This document shows positions 50,384 to 63,690 of a stretch of 64,000 nt of DNA, one piece after another. Every line of letters starts with the position of its first letter. The first letter of the stretch is position 1. Position numbers and translations under genes: made by a program. The stretch is from Antedon mediterranea (taxonomy: Eukaryota > Echinodermata > Crinoidea > Comatulida > Antedonidae), in contig NC_092676.1 of NCBI RefSeq assembly GCF_964355755.1, positions 23,356,288 to 23,420,287 on the forward strand, read 5' to 3'. The notes under the pieces are model-generated. The model did not search any database, had not been told where the DNA came from, and saw only the letters and a program-made list of their open reading frames with translations.

Positions 50384-53300
50384 TTACATAAGCCAGGTAG
50401 GTGTTGGCTCTGTACCTCTCAAGTTCAAGAAACTGTTCATTTTGTGATCAAAGTCTATCGGCCTTGAATTTGGATCACGATATTTTAATGTCATATTGTT
50501 GCCTAAGTATTTAATCAGTTCACACTGGTCTTCAAACTGGATTAGTTTCTTCTTGAACTTTTTTCGGACATAATCGGAACTCTTCGGGTTGTATGCTAAA
50601 AAAGGAAAGAGTAATATTATAATTTACACATTTTAATTAGTAATTATTCATCCTGATACTATAATGCTCTGTTTTGACAGCTTTATGCCCTAAAGGTTTT
50701 CAAACAGGAAGAATCTTTGAAATGTATAAAGATCTTTGTTAATTATCAAATACAGTGGAACCTCTTTTGAAACACCCATATTCGATGAACACCCTTATTA
50801 AGGGGATATTTTTCATTGAATGACGGGCAGTATATGTTATTAGTAATATGGACAACCCATATTTGTTGAGTCCGAAAGGTAGGGTGTCCTCTTAATAGAG
50901 GTTCTACTGTGTATATATATATATATAATAGAAATGCTTCTCGTTTTGATTTAGCTTTTCGCTTTTATTTTGCATCTCCATTGAGATCCAGCCACTGATA
51001 CCCACAGCATTGTCATTTTTTCAGTAATTTGCCTTTGGATTTATATAATAGAAATACAATACCTTTCAAATGGTATGCAACATAGAGTAAAGCTGATCTT
51101 GAAGCACTTATGAATGGGTACTTGGGTTTGAAGCAGCCTACTGCTGTTAGACTCTTAGTTACAGCTGTTGCCAGAGTCTGTTCCATGTAGCCTAGCATTG
51201 GTAATGATGTCACTAATAAAGGATCCTGTTTAGGTGGCAACTTGTGGGGTAGCTTCAGGTTGTAATACTTCTCAGGAAGTCTGTAAAGACAAAAATAATA
51301 GCATAGACATGTATTAGGGAGCACTCGTGCTTAGCCGTAGGGATTTAGTTCCATGTTGTGTTTCCTGCCACTTATTTTGTTGTGTTTGTGATGTTTTTGT
51401 CGAGAATAAGAATAAAGAATTAGATGACTTGCAATCCAGCAGATTTGTTTACCTTAGAAACTTCTGCAGTTTCTCTTCAGTAACAAAGCAATATAGGTTT
51501 TCTCTGTATTCTACTATTAACTCTGAATTGCCAGGAACAATTGCCTCATACCTGTTCAAATATCAAAACAAAATTATCTTTAATTAAATTTTCTTTGTTT
51601 AATTTGTTCCCGTTCAATGTTCTGAATATTTTTACCTAATTTCATCAACTTCATCACAGTACACATGCAATAAAGTGAATAAAATTGAAAATGAGGAAAA
51701 CTTGCTAATGGTACTCAAAATTGTTATACTACAACGAAGATATAGTTGCCACTGAAAAAGCATAATTATGTAAATCTAATAATACAAAATTACTATGAGA
51801 ACATTTGTATTATCTTTCAAGGTTCATTGAAATATTGACAGATGCTTAAGATTTGAAGATCTTACAACCAACTTACCTAAGCTTGCCGTCTAAAAATGTC
51901 ACAGGACAATATCCTTGAAGTTCAATCTGCATTGGGAACATTTTCTTTGCATCTGCAGCAGACCTGCGATGCGGCAGCAAATCTGGAGGCGGCAACTTTC
52001 GTGGAGCAAGTGGAGGAACGTACTTCTCAGGATTTGACAGGAATATCTCTAAGTTCTCGGCGTTCTCCATCTTGTAGTACCGAGCTCGGAATTCAGCTGT
52101 AAATTCTAGGGTTCGATTTGTAGAACAATCGACAAGTTCTCCTTTGTTTGCTAGGCTTACAGGACAATATTGCTGGAAGTCTCCAAGTCGAGCTAGACAT
52201 TCTTTGGGCGTTATACACATGTCAGCGATGGAAGCAGCTTTACCTGGAAGATAAACACAAGTTGAAGTCATCAGACAAATTTGAAACTTATCAGCATTAT
52301 TAGCTTCATATAGTGAGATAATACTGAATCCCACTTAATATATGATACAGTTACGGAAGCTCCTAGAGACTAGCAGCGAAAGTAAATACACCAACTACTA
52401 GCCTAGCTCATGACTACCCCTTTTGTGACCTCCTAAAAAACTCCTGGCTACGGGCTTGTTAAGTAAGGCATACATACAGACCTTCAGATATTCTCTGTAA
52501 GTATGTTTGAATCTGCCTAACACTCTTGTGAGCTTCACTCTTTGCCATCTCCCACACCTTCCACTTGGACTGTTCTCCATTAACCATCACCCAATTCCGG
52601 TGCTGTTCTTTGTACCATTCCCGCACAGCTGTTATCTCCTTCTGCCAGGTGGCTATCTTTATGGCAAGGTTCTGTGCGCTGTCATGAAGGGGGAGTGTCC
52701 TGAAAGAAACATAATCATGTATTGATTCTTATTTATTTTGTTTATCCAAAAGCAAACACATGACCGGCCAAATACAGGATGTTAAAAACATGCTTTTAAA
52801 ACCAAGGTACAAAAGCGACATAAAGAAACTGCCTACCTGTCAGGTGACATTCTGTCCTTCATTCCTCTTACAATGACCTCTCTACTGTCAACTTCCAACT
52901 CTAGCACCACTACAGGGATTATATTCAACTCAGTCATCAGGTCTACTTGCTTCTTTGTAACTGGATAACCATCAAATATATATCTGAAAAAAAGTAATTT
53001 AAATACATAGTAAAATAAGTGTGATGAGTCGCAACATTTGCAATCAGGTTAAATATTGATTCCTAGCCTCCTTCCACACACACTAGCTACATTATTCCAG
53101 CATCCACCCAAAAAACGACTTGCTTAGTTACTATGTACTCCTACTATAATACTCACCCTCTAGTATGACACCTCATATTCATGAGTAAGACCTCAAGAGC
53201 CTGCACAGCCAGCTCATCTGGAACAACCTTGCCTTTCCTGAGATGATTATTCAACTGTTCAGCTAGCCCTGATTTAGGTTGTTTGTCAAGCACAAACCTA

Positions 53301-56300
53301 AGAGCTTCTCCCATTGACAGACGTGCCATTCCATACTCAGAAACAAATCGATTTGCCACTATGTATAAATTGGAACAAAGACATTTTAAATTTAAATATT
53401 TTGGTTTTTAGCCTTTTCAACCACATACAACAGTTCTATATATGTACAGTAAATCCTTGGTGTGAAACATGTACGTACTTTCCTACAGTTCAAGTATTAT
53501 ATGTATGAAATTCCACATGTGCCAAAATATCTATTTTTATACTAATTTCGGTATAGAACCTAGACTAAGTTTGATATACAGTCGACTCTCCCAATACTAC
53601 ATAAAAATAGGAGATGCTCTTAATACAAAACCATACCTTTCTTGAAGTCTAAATGAAATACCAAGACTTCCGGAAAACCAGACATTTTTGGGCAGCCCAA
53701 AGGGTCCAATATTAGGAGAGTTAAATACTAATACTCACAAGCAGTTTTTCCACTCTTTGGTGGACCGATGATTGCCATTCGTATAGGTACAACTGGCTTA
53801 GGGGATGGTTGCTTCAGATACTTAAGCGGATTCATGATGAACAATTCCCGGGCCCTTATGCTTGACAGGAAGTATATATGTTGCCGGTATATGACCGGGT
53901 AAGTGGTGAATCCTGGGCCGTGCATTGGTTGGATACAGTCATCTTCCATTGTCTAAAAACAACATCATTTAAGACAAAAAAGAATTTGTAACATAGGTGT
54001 ATAGAAATAATCAATGAAATTAATACAGTAACAACATTTATGCATGCATATTTCCACTTATATTTAAAGCTCTATCTACATAATCAAACTAGTTTGACAA
54101 AAAAAGTGTGATGTGCCCAAATATGGTAGTGATATGCCAAATTATGGTAGTGATATGACATCATTGTGTCTATAAAAGGGCACATCATATTTTTGTCACA
54201 TAAAGTTTGATAGTGTAGAGAGAGCTCGAGGTAGAGGTTGTGTGACACACATGCATAGTCAAAAGTCAAGTCAGGGAGATTTCCATTTTTACAGGCTAGG
54301 ACCATGTAACTAGTTACATCATGTCAATTTACTGTGTTTATGCAAGGATGCATTGGGATGTGCTTTCTCACTCGATTTCTTTTGAATTTTGGTTGTTTCT
54401 AGGTCAAGGCAAGTCCAACAACACATCAATGCATAGTTCATAGAAAATCAAAAGCTCCAAATACAAACCTTAACAGGACACCATCTTCCAAATCTACTGG
54501 GATTTTTATAACCTATTTCCAGCATCCTCTTAGCAACATCTTCTTTGATTGGATAAACCCTCTCAAACAAACTCTCACGACAGTCTACGACTGGTCTAAG
54601 GTTCTGCTCAAGTGTATAGCGTACAATGTGTGCCTTCCGGCCAGCATTGATATCAATTCGTGGAATCATCAATTCTTCAAAAGATTCCTACATGATGAAA
54701 TATTTTAAAAAGTTAAGCTTTAAAGATGTATTGTCCTCCAAAAACATGAAAAATGAAGGTTGAAAAAATTAGACTTTAAATATAGTTCTAATTAACTTAA
54801 TCACAATAAAACAGAAACAAATACATTTTTTCAGGTTAATGATTTATTTTCAGTCAAATTTTTGGTCAGAGTTTAAATTATTATGGGACATTAAAATTGG
54901 ATATTACAAAATAATTAAATGGGTGGGACAGTATATCTTTAACAATAAAAAGTTTGTCAATATATTACAACTTTTAAAAGAAAAAAAAAATTGAAATATG
55001 TACCTGAAGAGAAACAAGTCTATTCGTATCATCATCATGCATCTCAACAATTTCATTTTTTAACCTATCTATGGCATCCTCTTCCAGCTCCTCATCATCT
55101 TCCTCTTCTTCCTCTTCCTCCTCAAACTCTTCTGCCAGCAGCGTATCAATGTCATCCTCTTCCTCATCATCATCCAGGTCATCATCCGACATATCGGACT
55201 CATCACTGTCTCTTTCAGCAGCTCGTTGAGCCTGTAGATCGGATAAAATGATAAATTAGAATAAATTGTTTTAATAATACTAAAAACTCATAATCATTAA
55301 CAATTTTTGGTAACTAAAATAATTAATTTTTTGGCATTAATTGTTTAATAGATTGTAAATTCTACATTGTTATAATTCTAATATAACATAAATTATTATT
55401 TAAGATTTAGCAGTAAACAGAACTTTTCAATGTACTGTATATAGTGTATATGAACACTAGATTGTACATGCTGTTATTATATTACTATTATATGACTACA
55501 ATATATGCAAATTAATGATGAAATAGATGGTGATTTGTTAGATAGATGATAGCAGTGTGTATATTGTAGGAGAATTGACCATTATATATTATAAACCATT
55601 ATAATGTATTGTAACAGGTTATCTCCCTATGAAATCTTATAATGAAAGATGAAAAAAAAGTGATATAGCACAATAAAATAGTGAATATTGATGACGACAG
55701 TGATTCATGCACAATCCAAAGCTCTGTCTACACTACCAAACTTTATGTGACCCAAAAAAGTGTGATGTGCCATATATGGACATGATGTCTACCATATTTG
55801 GCACATAACACTTTTGGTCAAACTAGCTTGATAGTGTACACACAGCTTTAGAGATGATAACAATCTTCTTATCAATGATGCCACACTTTATAGTGTCACC
55901 TGTTGTATTAGTACAAACTTTTATTAGATTAAAACATTAAGAGTATTAATAAGAGGTTATATTTCATGAGAGGGTATATATTAACACAGCACAGTACTTT
56001 GATAGCAAACCTACCTTGCGTGCTGCCTATAAATGGGTGAAGGAAAATAAAGCAAATTGGAACATTAACATATATAGCCTTAATGGTCTACTGCAGCGAA
56101 AGCTTTTTATTCAATACTATTTTTTCTATAAAATCTAATATCAAATGTGTAGAAATGGAAAATGACAAACAATAAGAAAAAATCAACAATCTTTATCCAG
56201 TTTCTTGTACATATTTTGTCTACAGAAGTCGTCCTCAAAAATTACCATATCATCACTATCCCAATATTTATTTATCACTAAGGTGTCTGCTTAATAAGGA

Positions 56301-59300
56301 ATGTATGCTGTATATGTGTGTAATACAGGTAAATATGTAAGTAAATGTAATATAAATGCCTACCAATCTTTCAGATTTTTTCTCGGTCATCTCAGCTTGG
56401 AGTTCTAACCTTCGTTTGTTCATAGCAGCATCACGTTCCTTCTTCTTCCTTGCTTTCCTTCTTTCCTTTCTTGCTAGCCTTCTATCTCTCTTTTCCTTCC
56501 ATTTCTTCAGTTTTGGAGGAAGCAACCTCGTCTGGATGTCAGAGTCTTCAACGAGTAGCGAGACTGCAAGGTCTGGAAAGAATCCTTTTTCAGCTAGAAA
56601 GTTTGCCTCGTCAGCCGAGTGTGGGAAGCCCTCTAAAATGAAGCCTGTCGATTTGAATGGTTCCTCATTCCACCAGCCTGATATGATCTTCTCTAAAGTC
56701 TCATGTGGTAGCGTCTCATCGTCTATCAAGTATGCCTTGATATTTTCCTCTTCTTCCGTAAGTTCAACTTCTTGTTCCTCCTCTTCCTCTCCCTTCAAAT
56801 TTAAATAAAACAAAATTATTAGGACTACTCCTCAAAAAAATGTTTGAATCTACAACTAGTCCTGGTGGTAAATTCTTGCATTGTTGTTATGCATTATGCA
56901 TGACCACCTGCTTAGTTAACCTTAATTTATCAGAAGCTCAGATCATGGCTGTTCTTCCCTTTTACATTTTCTTTTGGAAACACAAGTTGATAGAGAAAAG
57001 AGACAAAATAAAATAAGTTTGGTGCTCTTCCTAATTATTATTTTTAGCATAGAAAAATACTGTCAACTTTACCTCTCCCTCTGCCTCTTCTTTTACAGTT
57101 TCTTCTGTGGATTCCTTCTCTTTCCCACCTTTATCCACACCGTCTCCACTTTGGTTACCATCTTCCACATCACTATCTGGTTCTTCATCTTCCTCCTCAT
57201 AATCTGGACCCACTTTCTTCTTAGTCTTTGCAATTATAAGCTCTTGAAGACGATCCTTGAAGGAGATGTGGAAGATACCAAGCTTCTGGGCTAGAGCACG
57301 GCCGTGTAAAGTCTTACCTGCACCTCTTGGACCAAGCAGGAACAGGCGCACTGGAGGAGGCTGTAAAAAACAGTGATATGATTACTAATTGGTATTCAGA
57401 AGCAGTGTATCTCAATACAAGACTTAAAGATGTATTGTCCCACAAAAACATGAAAAATGAAGATTAATAAAATCAGAATTTGAATAGTCCATTTTGTAGT
57501 TTTAAAAAAGTTAATAACTTCCAAAAAGCGAACAAAAAATAATGTTTGACTTATAGAATTACAAAATAAATGGTTAAATTCAACGAAAAACACATTGGCT
57601 GGCAGTCAATTTGACAACTGTTTGCTTTAAATAACAGTTGTTTCAGTTTAAGAAAAAAAAAAGATTTGTTTTCCCTAAATTTTTGGTCTGAATAACTATT
57701 TAATTTAACAATTAAAATGGCAATTTTTTGTTTTCTAATATTTGTTCAGAGGGACAATATATATTTAAAAACAAAACAGGAGACATTATATATGTCTAAA
57801 ACATGTTATACATTAAAATACGTGCAGGAAAGAACAAGACATAGGGGTAATCAAATAAATTCACAAATACATAACTGTACCTTGAATGGTTCTGTTTTTG
57901 CTATATACAACGTTGGGTTTGTCAGAAATCTTTCCTTTTCATCTGAGGTTGAGAAGTACCAGACCCTTTCCTGGAACTTGGCTCCCGTCTCAGGATTGCC
58001 AGGCCAAAGGACATGTTTCTCTGCAAAGGATACTGGACAGTAATGCTTGGTGTCACCAAATGGTCTCCTCTTGTTTTTGGCAACTTCTTCATCCTATCAA
58101 TTAAAATATTGAGATATAAATATATTATATGTACATAAGAGAAACCTTTTCTACCACAGTGTAACTGTATGTATATATCTACAATGCTCTGACTACAGTA
58201 TCTCTGATTCTTCAATTATAGAAATGTTACTACATTAGAAGTAAAACTTCTCATTTGAACCATCCCTTTCCAGGGGACACCCTGCAATGTAGACACTGTC
58301 CTGGAAAACAAACAAGGGGAAATTTATATGTATTGCGACTAATTGGCAACCTCTATTCAGGGGACACCTCTATCAAGTGTCTATCTACTAAAGTTGTCCC
58401 CTGAATAGGGTTCTATTGTAGTATTCCATACCTCCTCTTCCATTTCTTCATCTTCGTCTGCATCTGCGTCTTCGTCCTCTTCATCCATGTCAATACTGGT
58501 GAACTCCCAAGGTCTGTACGTGAATGGCACTAAAGAAAGTAAGAAAAGAAAAAAAATAATTGTTCAATCAAATAACATGTTATCGCTGTCCAGAAATGAC
58601 TCAGTTGAGTCGTCGAGTGATTAAAAAAAGGTCACTGAAAACCATAGCCATAAGGACTTAAAACTGGACGATCTGTGTACACATCATATCTGGCTTGTGT
58701 GCACAACCCCAGTGTATCTTTTGTAAAGATTAGAAAGTTACCCCAGTGTACTGGTTAATTTCAGCCCTGTCATTTTACGGTGGGCTAACACCTCGGCAGT
58801 TGAATATTACCGAAACCACAAGTGTGGCCATACAGTATGTCCCAATGGAATGTAATGGACGTTCTGTGTACACATCTGGCTTGTGTGCAAAAAAAACCAG
58901 TGTATCTTTGGTAAAGAGTAGAAGGTTACTCCAATGTATGTACTGATTAACCTCAGCCCTGTCATTTTGTGTTGAATATTTTGTGTTGAATATTACACAA
59001 GAGTGGCCCTGTCCCAATTGGACAACAATAAACTAATATTATCAATAAATAAAATTTAAAACATACATTCTACATTAGTGTAAGCTTCTTTCAGAATCTC
59101 TTCCTCCTTTTTGTTCACAATTTCAATTGTGATTGGTTCAATGTTCACCATTCCAGTCAACATGCCATGAATTGATGGCCACTCACGATCAAAGTCTCCT
59201 CTTGCATCTTTGTACTTTTGAGTCTCTGGACCTTCTGGTGGTAGGGGGTCCTCTTTTGGTTCTTCCACATGTTCCTCTTCCTCCTCTATTGAACGAATTT

Positions 59301-61328
59301 GAAAATTATGAATATGGTGGTCATGTTAATTATATGAAATAGTCACAGCATTCAAGAATCCAAAAATTATTTTAATCCTAAAAATCGTAGGTGAACATAG
59401 TCAAATAGCAAAGTTAAAAAAAAAAAGAAAATACAGTTTTTAGATCAGAATTTAAAGCATGATAGTAAAAAAACTGCATAAATATTTAATCTAAAATTAA
59501 ATTTGGTGTAATGAAAAATCTAAAATACTACTCTACTATACCGTATGAACTCTTTTATATACATTACAGTATATGACCAAGTACAATATTATACTTGAGT
59601 GTAACCCAAAGGCTAAATTCGGACAGAACTTTGGTTAAGAATAATCCGACACACTAATTTTGTACCTAGGCTCCATGGGACTATACTCGGTCATACTGCA
59701 ATTATAGAAGCTATAATGATGTGGACAGAGCTTTAGATTGCAAAGCCTTATTAAATAAAATATAGCACTTTCTAAACTATTCACAGCAAACGCAAATTAG
59801 TATTTAAGTTCACACAATCAGGCTACCTTCTTTCGTGGACACAATGGAAGACTCTGTATTAGTTGAAGGCACTGTAGTAGGTTCAGCAGGAATAATTTCT
59901 GTAAGCAGCATGCAAGCGATAGAAGATTAATATACAATATCAATAGGCAATACATCATGCAGTTAAAAGCTTTTATTTTATCATAGACTGCATAGATTTT
60001 CTATAAATTTATTGTTAAGCAATAAGGTTGATAGTTCTTGATAAGATTAATTAACTTAAATAATACAAGCATTTATGAAAAGTGTTGTTAATATTTCTAT
60101 TTATATATGTATTGTTTTGTAACAGGGGGTTTCTACTTATAATAAGCTATGCTTCAGCGATTCCCCTTTTCATTCTTTTGTTTTGTACTATGATTATTTA
60201 TGTATGTTTATGATTATGTGAATGGAAATAAAGAAAAAAAGAAAGAATTACTTTTACAATCTTTCTGTTGTGACATTATTAGGGGGACACTTTTGTGAAA
60301 TAAATAAGGGGAAATGATTTAAGGGCAATCCATATTAAGTGATTGAGTCATAAAGACTTTAATAGAGGTTATTCTACTGAATACTTGTATCAAGTGAGTA
60401 ATTACACTACTTTTTAGCTTTGGCAAAAAAAAATTTATCATCTTGTCTTTAACAGTAAAAACCAAACAGTGAATTCATACACTTGCTTATAATAAACATC
60501 ATCGTGTTATCAATGTTTTTCCATTTTTGTGACATTTTACTATAGGCTTAAAACAAGAAAGTAGTTGAATGTATTAATATTAGATAAAATGTTAGTATTG
60601 TATTATAGTGTATCAGAAGCTCAGATTAAACTTTAATTTTATAAATTAAAGAGGTGTATGTGGTAGAGGAGATGAGAGAATAAGGAGAAAAACCTGTTAC
60701 AATTAGCAGAACATAATGTTTTTATGGCCAGTTCAAAGATGCTTGTAGGTGTATGGTGTTTAGATGGTGAACTCAACAAAAATTGCAGTGTACACACAAA
60801 AGTGAGAGGTTAAAAACAGACAAGACAATTAAGCGCTTCGTCTGCCTCATCTGGCTACGGTCCTGGTACTACTGTACATTATTACAACATTCATCACATA
60901 TCAGTAGTACTCCCCCACATTTTACCACCCCTTGTCTAGCTCAGAATCAGGGACAACAGCGTCGGTGGTTTTAACACTGACTAGAGCATGTGCACTTATT
61001 GTTAGGAAATAGTAATTAGGATAGTAAGTAGGATAGTAATAAGCAATTCCTTAGTTTTAGTAAACTCTTTTCTTCAAATAAGTTTATAGAATCACAACAT
61101 TCTTCACATATCAGTACAGTAGTACTACCGCACATTTCATTAGGCGCAGGAGCCCCGGATAGCGTTACGTTTGAAAACCCCAAAAAGTGAGGTTTTCAAC
61201 CATTAGCGGCATGAATGATGTGAGTGATTAATGTGTTTTACGGACGGTTTCAAGGACTATCCTACCAGTGGGCTGTTCACTGGTCAAATGATTGACACTT
61301 TGTATCACCGTTTGTAACTGGAGCTGTA
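50384..61328 (-). CDS. AK9: AK9-type multidomain adenylate/nucleoside monophosphate kinase, 3' part
   Basis: Transfers phosphate between nucleoside tri- and monophosphates. Exons, in phase: 61266-61328, 59827-59898, 59067-59285, 58432-58529, 57881-58093, 57073-57360, 56364-56792, 56015-56026, 55004-55231, 54469-54687, 53739-53952, 53157-53358, 52837-52983, 52482-52699, 51877-52243, 51453-51551, 51063-51280, 50384-50595 (stop TAA). About 1,172 codons are visible; human AK9 has about 1,911, so the 5' part lies beyond 64000. Two P-loops: GPRGAGKT (57310-57333) and GPPKSGKT (53743-53766), the latter followed by the NMP-binding pattern GYIFDGYP. Cys-Pro modules (HYCPVSF, RWCPVK, QYCPVSL, GYCPVTF) resemble YHS domains. 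Linkers are long runs of Glu/Asp and of Lys/Arg. The first exon is the least certain. Confidence 0.88.
50755..50915. mobile_element. MITE with CAGTGGAACCTC ends
   Basis: ACAGTGGAACCTCTTTTGAA at the left and TAATAGAGGTTCTACTGTGT at the right are inverted, with TA at both edges. Inside are CCTTATTAAGGGGATA and GGGTGTCCTCTTAATAG, the core motif of the dispersed CTATTCAGGGGACA repeats. This may be the intact form of that family. Confidence 0.55.
50938..51045. repeat. Dispersed repeat C copy
   Basis: CTTCTCGTTTTGATTTAGCT through GATCCAGCCACTGATACCC to TTTGCCTTTGGATTTATATA, as at 13660-13770. It ends 17 bases from the AK9 exon at 51063. Confidence 0.7.
53578..53725. mobile_element. MITE family D
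   Basis: ACAGTCGACTCTCCCAATAC at the left and CCAATATTAGGAGAGTTAAA at the right are imperfect inverted ends; inner GGAAAACCAGACATTTTTGG is shared with about 27140-27170. AK9 intron. Confidence 0.55.
54067..54229. mobile_element. MITE family B
   Basis: AAAGCTCTATCTACATAATC and GATAGTGTAGAGAGAGCTC ends, GTGTGATGTGCCCAAATATG inside, with two GGTAGTGATATG units. AK9 intron. Confidence 0.7.
54718..54942. mobile_element. MITE family F
   Basis: TTAAAGATGTATTGTCCTCC left, GGGACAGTATATCTTTAA right. AK9 intron. Confidence 0.7.
55721..55851. mobile_element. MITE family B
   Basis: AAAGCTCTGTCTACACTACC left, TTGATAGTGTACACACAGCT right, inner GTGTGATGTGCC. AK9 intron. Confidence 0.75.
57424..57766. mobile_element. 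MITE family F, longest copy
   Basis: TTAAAGATGTATTGTCCC left, GGGACAATATATATTTAA right; the centre has CACATTGGCTGGCAGTCAAT. AK9 intron. Confidence 0.7.
58590..59000. repeat. Diverged tandem duplication, ~180-bp unit
   Basis: Two copies share TCTGTGTACACATC, TCTGGCTTGTGTGCA and AGCCCTGTCATTTT in the same order (about 58670-58780 and 58860-58970). Non-coding, in an AK9 intron. Confidence 0.6.
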
Positions 61329-61656
61329 CTGGAAATATTAAAAAGTTATATTAATATAATATATTCTGTGTTTTCATGTTTTGAGAAATTGTATATCATT
61401 TCAGATGTTTCGCGCTGTGCTTTTATTTGTTTCGCGCTTCGTCTTGTTCGAGCTTCCTCCGTACATACCGATAATTAATATGATTTTTCATTTCATTTTT
61501 TGTACATTATTAACAAATAGCATACAGAACCCCATACAGAACATACCCTTCTCTGAGAAAACACTTGTGGGCGATTCCCCGAATACGACATGATGGAATA
61601 GCTTTGGAGACTTTGACTTTGGAGTAGGCCTAAATTGAAACGTCAAGCAACTCAAC

Positions 61657-61965
61657 AGTGAGTGAGTGAGTCATATGGCCGAGCGGTTTACCGTACCTAA
61701 AGAGCCAACAGCAACATCGGCAAGGGTTCGAGGCCGACTCGCTCCTAGTTCTGGTGATGGAACAAGTCTTCTCGGATAAGGACTATAAACCGTAGGTCCA
61801 GTGAATACAGTTATAACCTGTGTGTACTTTAAAGAAACCCAGTTCATTATTCGAAAAAGAGCTGGTTCACACAATAGCCCCTGTATCAGGGGGATTACCA
61901 CCTATCTGATAGGACAGTGATTAATTCACTATTGGTAATCCTTGGCCACATTGCCTAAAGACATA
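61657..61965 (+). repeat. tRNA-derived SINE, family A, diverged
   Basis: GTGAGTGAGTCATATGGCCG head, B box GGGTTCGAGGC, body GATAAGGACTATAAACCGTA. Confidence 0.7.
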
Positions 61966-62104
61966 AAATAAACAGTTCTTTTCAGAACTAATATAGGCCT
62001 ATGTGGTGTACCGCAAATTTATATCAACAAATATGTAACTTGTTTAGCACGTTTAAAATGGATAGCAAAACATATTTTTAAAAAAAAACCTGAATTATTT
62101 CAAA

Positions 62105-63485
62105 CAGACAGCACATTAGTTCAAACGGATAGCACAATAGATAGCTCAATCAAATGGATATAACTATATAACTGTACTGTGCATTCTATACGGATTATCG
62201 GGTAGCACATTCTTTCAAATGGATAGCACATTCTTTCAAATGGATAGCACATTATTTCAAATGGATAGCACATGAGGTAGCACAATCAAATGGATTATTC
62301 TATGATTATCGGGTAGCACATTCTTTCAAATGGATAGCACATTAGGCCTATTTCAAATGGATAGCACATTCTTTCAAATGGATAGCACATTATTTCAAAT
62401 GGATAGCACATTATTTCAAATGGATAGCACATTGGGTAGCACAATCAAATAGATATAGTACTGTACATTATTCTATAAGGATTATCGGGTAGCACATTAT
62501 TTCAAATGGATAGCACATTAGGTAGCACAGTCAAATGGATATAGTACTGTACATTATTCTATACGGATTATCGGGTAGCACATTCTTTCAAATGGATAGA
62601 AAATTATTTCAAATGGATAGCACATTCTTTCAAATGGATAGCACATTATTTCAAATGGATAGCACATTATTTCAAATGGATAGCACATTAGGTAGCACAA
62701 TCAAATGGATGTAATTGTACTGTACATTATTCTATACGGATTATCGGGTAGCACATTCTTTCAAATAGCACACTATTTCAAATGGATAGCACATTATTTC
62801 AAATGGATAGCACATTGGGTAGCACAATCAAATGGATATAGTACTGTACATTATTCTTTTTAGGATTATCTGGTAGCACATTATTTCAAATGGATAGCAC
62901 ATTAGGTAGCACAATCAAATGGATATAATTGTACTGTACATTATTCTATAGCCTACGGATTATCGGGTAGCACATTCTTTCAAATGGATAGCACATTAGG
63001 TAGCACAGTCAAATGGATATAGTACTGTACATTATTCTATAAGGATTATCGGGTAGCACATTCTTTCAAATGGATAGCACATTAGGTAGCACAATCAAAT
63101 GGATATAGTACTGTACATTATTCTATACGGATTATCGGGTAGCACATTCTTTCAAATGGATAGCACATTCTTTCAAATGGATAGCACATTGGGTAGCACA
63201 ATCAAATGGATATAGTACTGTACTGTACATTATTCTATACGGATTATCGGGTAGCACATTCTTTCAAATGGATAGCACATTCTTTCAAATGGATAGCACA
63301 TTATTTCAAATGGATAGCACATTAGGTAGCACAATCAAATGGATATAATTGTACTGTACATTATTCTATACGGATTATCGGGTACCACATTCTTTCAAAT
63401 GGATAGCAAATTATTTCAAATGGATAGCATGGATTTGGGTAGCACAATCAAATTGAGCACATTGGGTAACACATTGCATCAAATG
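62105..63485. repeat. Satellite with 20-bp units in higher-order repeats
   Basis: The basic unit is TTTCAAATGGATAGCACATT (20 bp) with T/A and C/T variants. Runs of two to six units alternate with a ~65-bp spacer holding GGTAGCACAATCAAATGGAT, AGTACTGTACATTATTCTAT and ACGGATTATCGGGTAGCACA. At least ten such blocks of unequal length are visible. Confidence 0.92.
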
Positions 63486-63521
63486 GGAGCCTACTGTACA
63501 GTTATTCTATTGAATTGAATT

Positions 63522-63690
63522 GAAATATATATTTATACTGGGTAACCTCTTCAGTCAAAGACTGGTCTCCCAGAGGGCCCAGTTGGTGATCAGTGGCTGT
63601 GATGTACTAATACACCGGGGTAACCCCCCACTCGTCTCGAAAAATGTACTAGGTTCTTTAAAGTACACACGAGCTAGATGTGTATTCTAT
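63522..63690 (-). repeat. tRNA-derived SINE, family A, 3' half only
   Basis: Plus-strand ATATTTATACTGGGTAACCT through GTGATCAGTGGCTGTGATGT to CACACGAGCTAGATGTGTA; the tRNA head is missing. It adjoins the satellite. Confidence 0.75.

Noticed and set aside
56356-56808. A 150-codon plus-strand frame opposite an AK9 exon
   Set aside because: It is the antisense shadow of an acidic and basic coding exon; the minus-strand exon fits AK9 in phase and motif.
60000-61260. Further AK9 exons between 60.0 and 61.2 kb
   Set aside because: No segment with acceptor, donor and an open frame of matching phase was found; 60660-60740 has an AG/GT pair but no convincing coding sequence.
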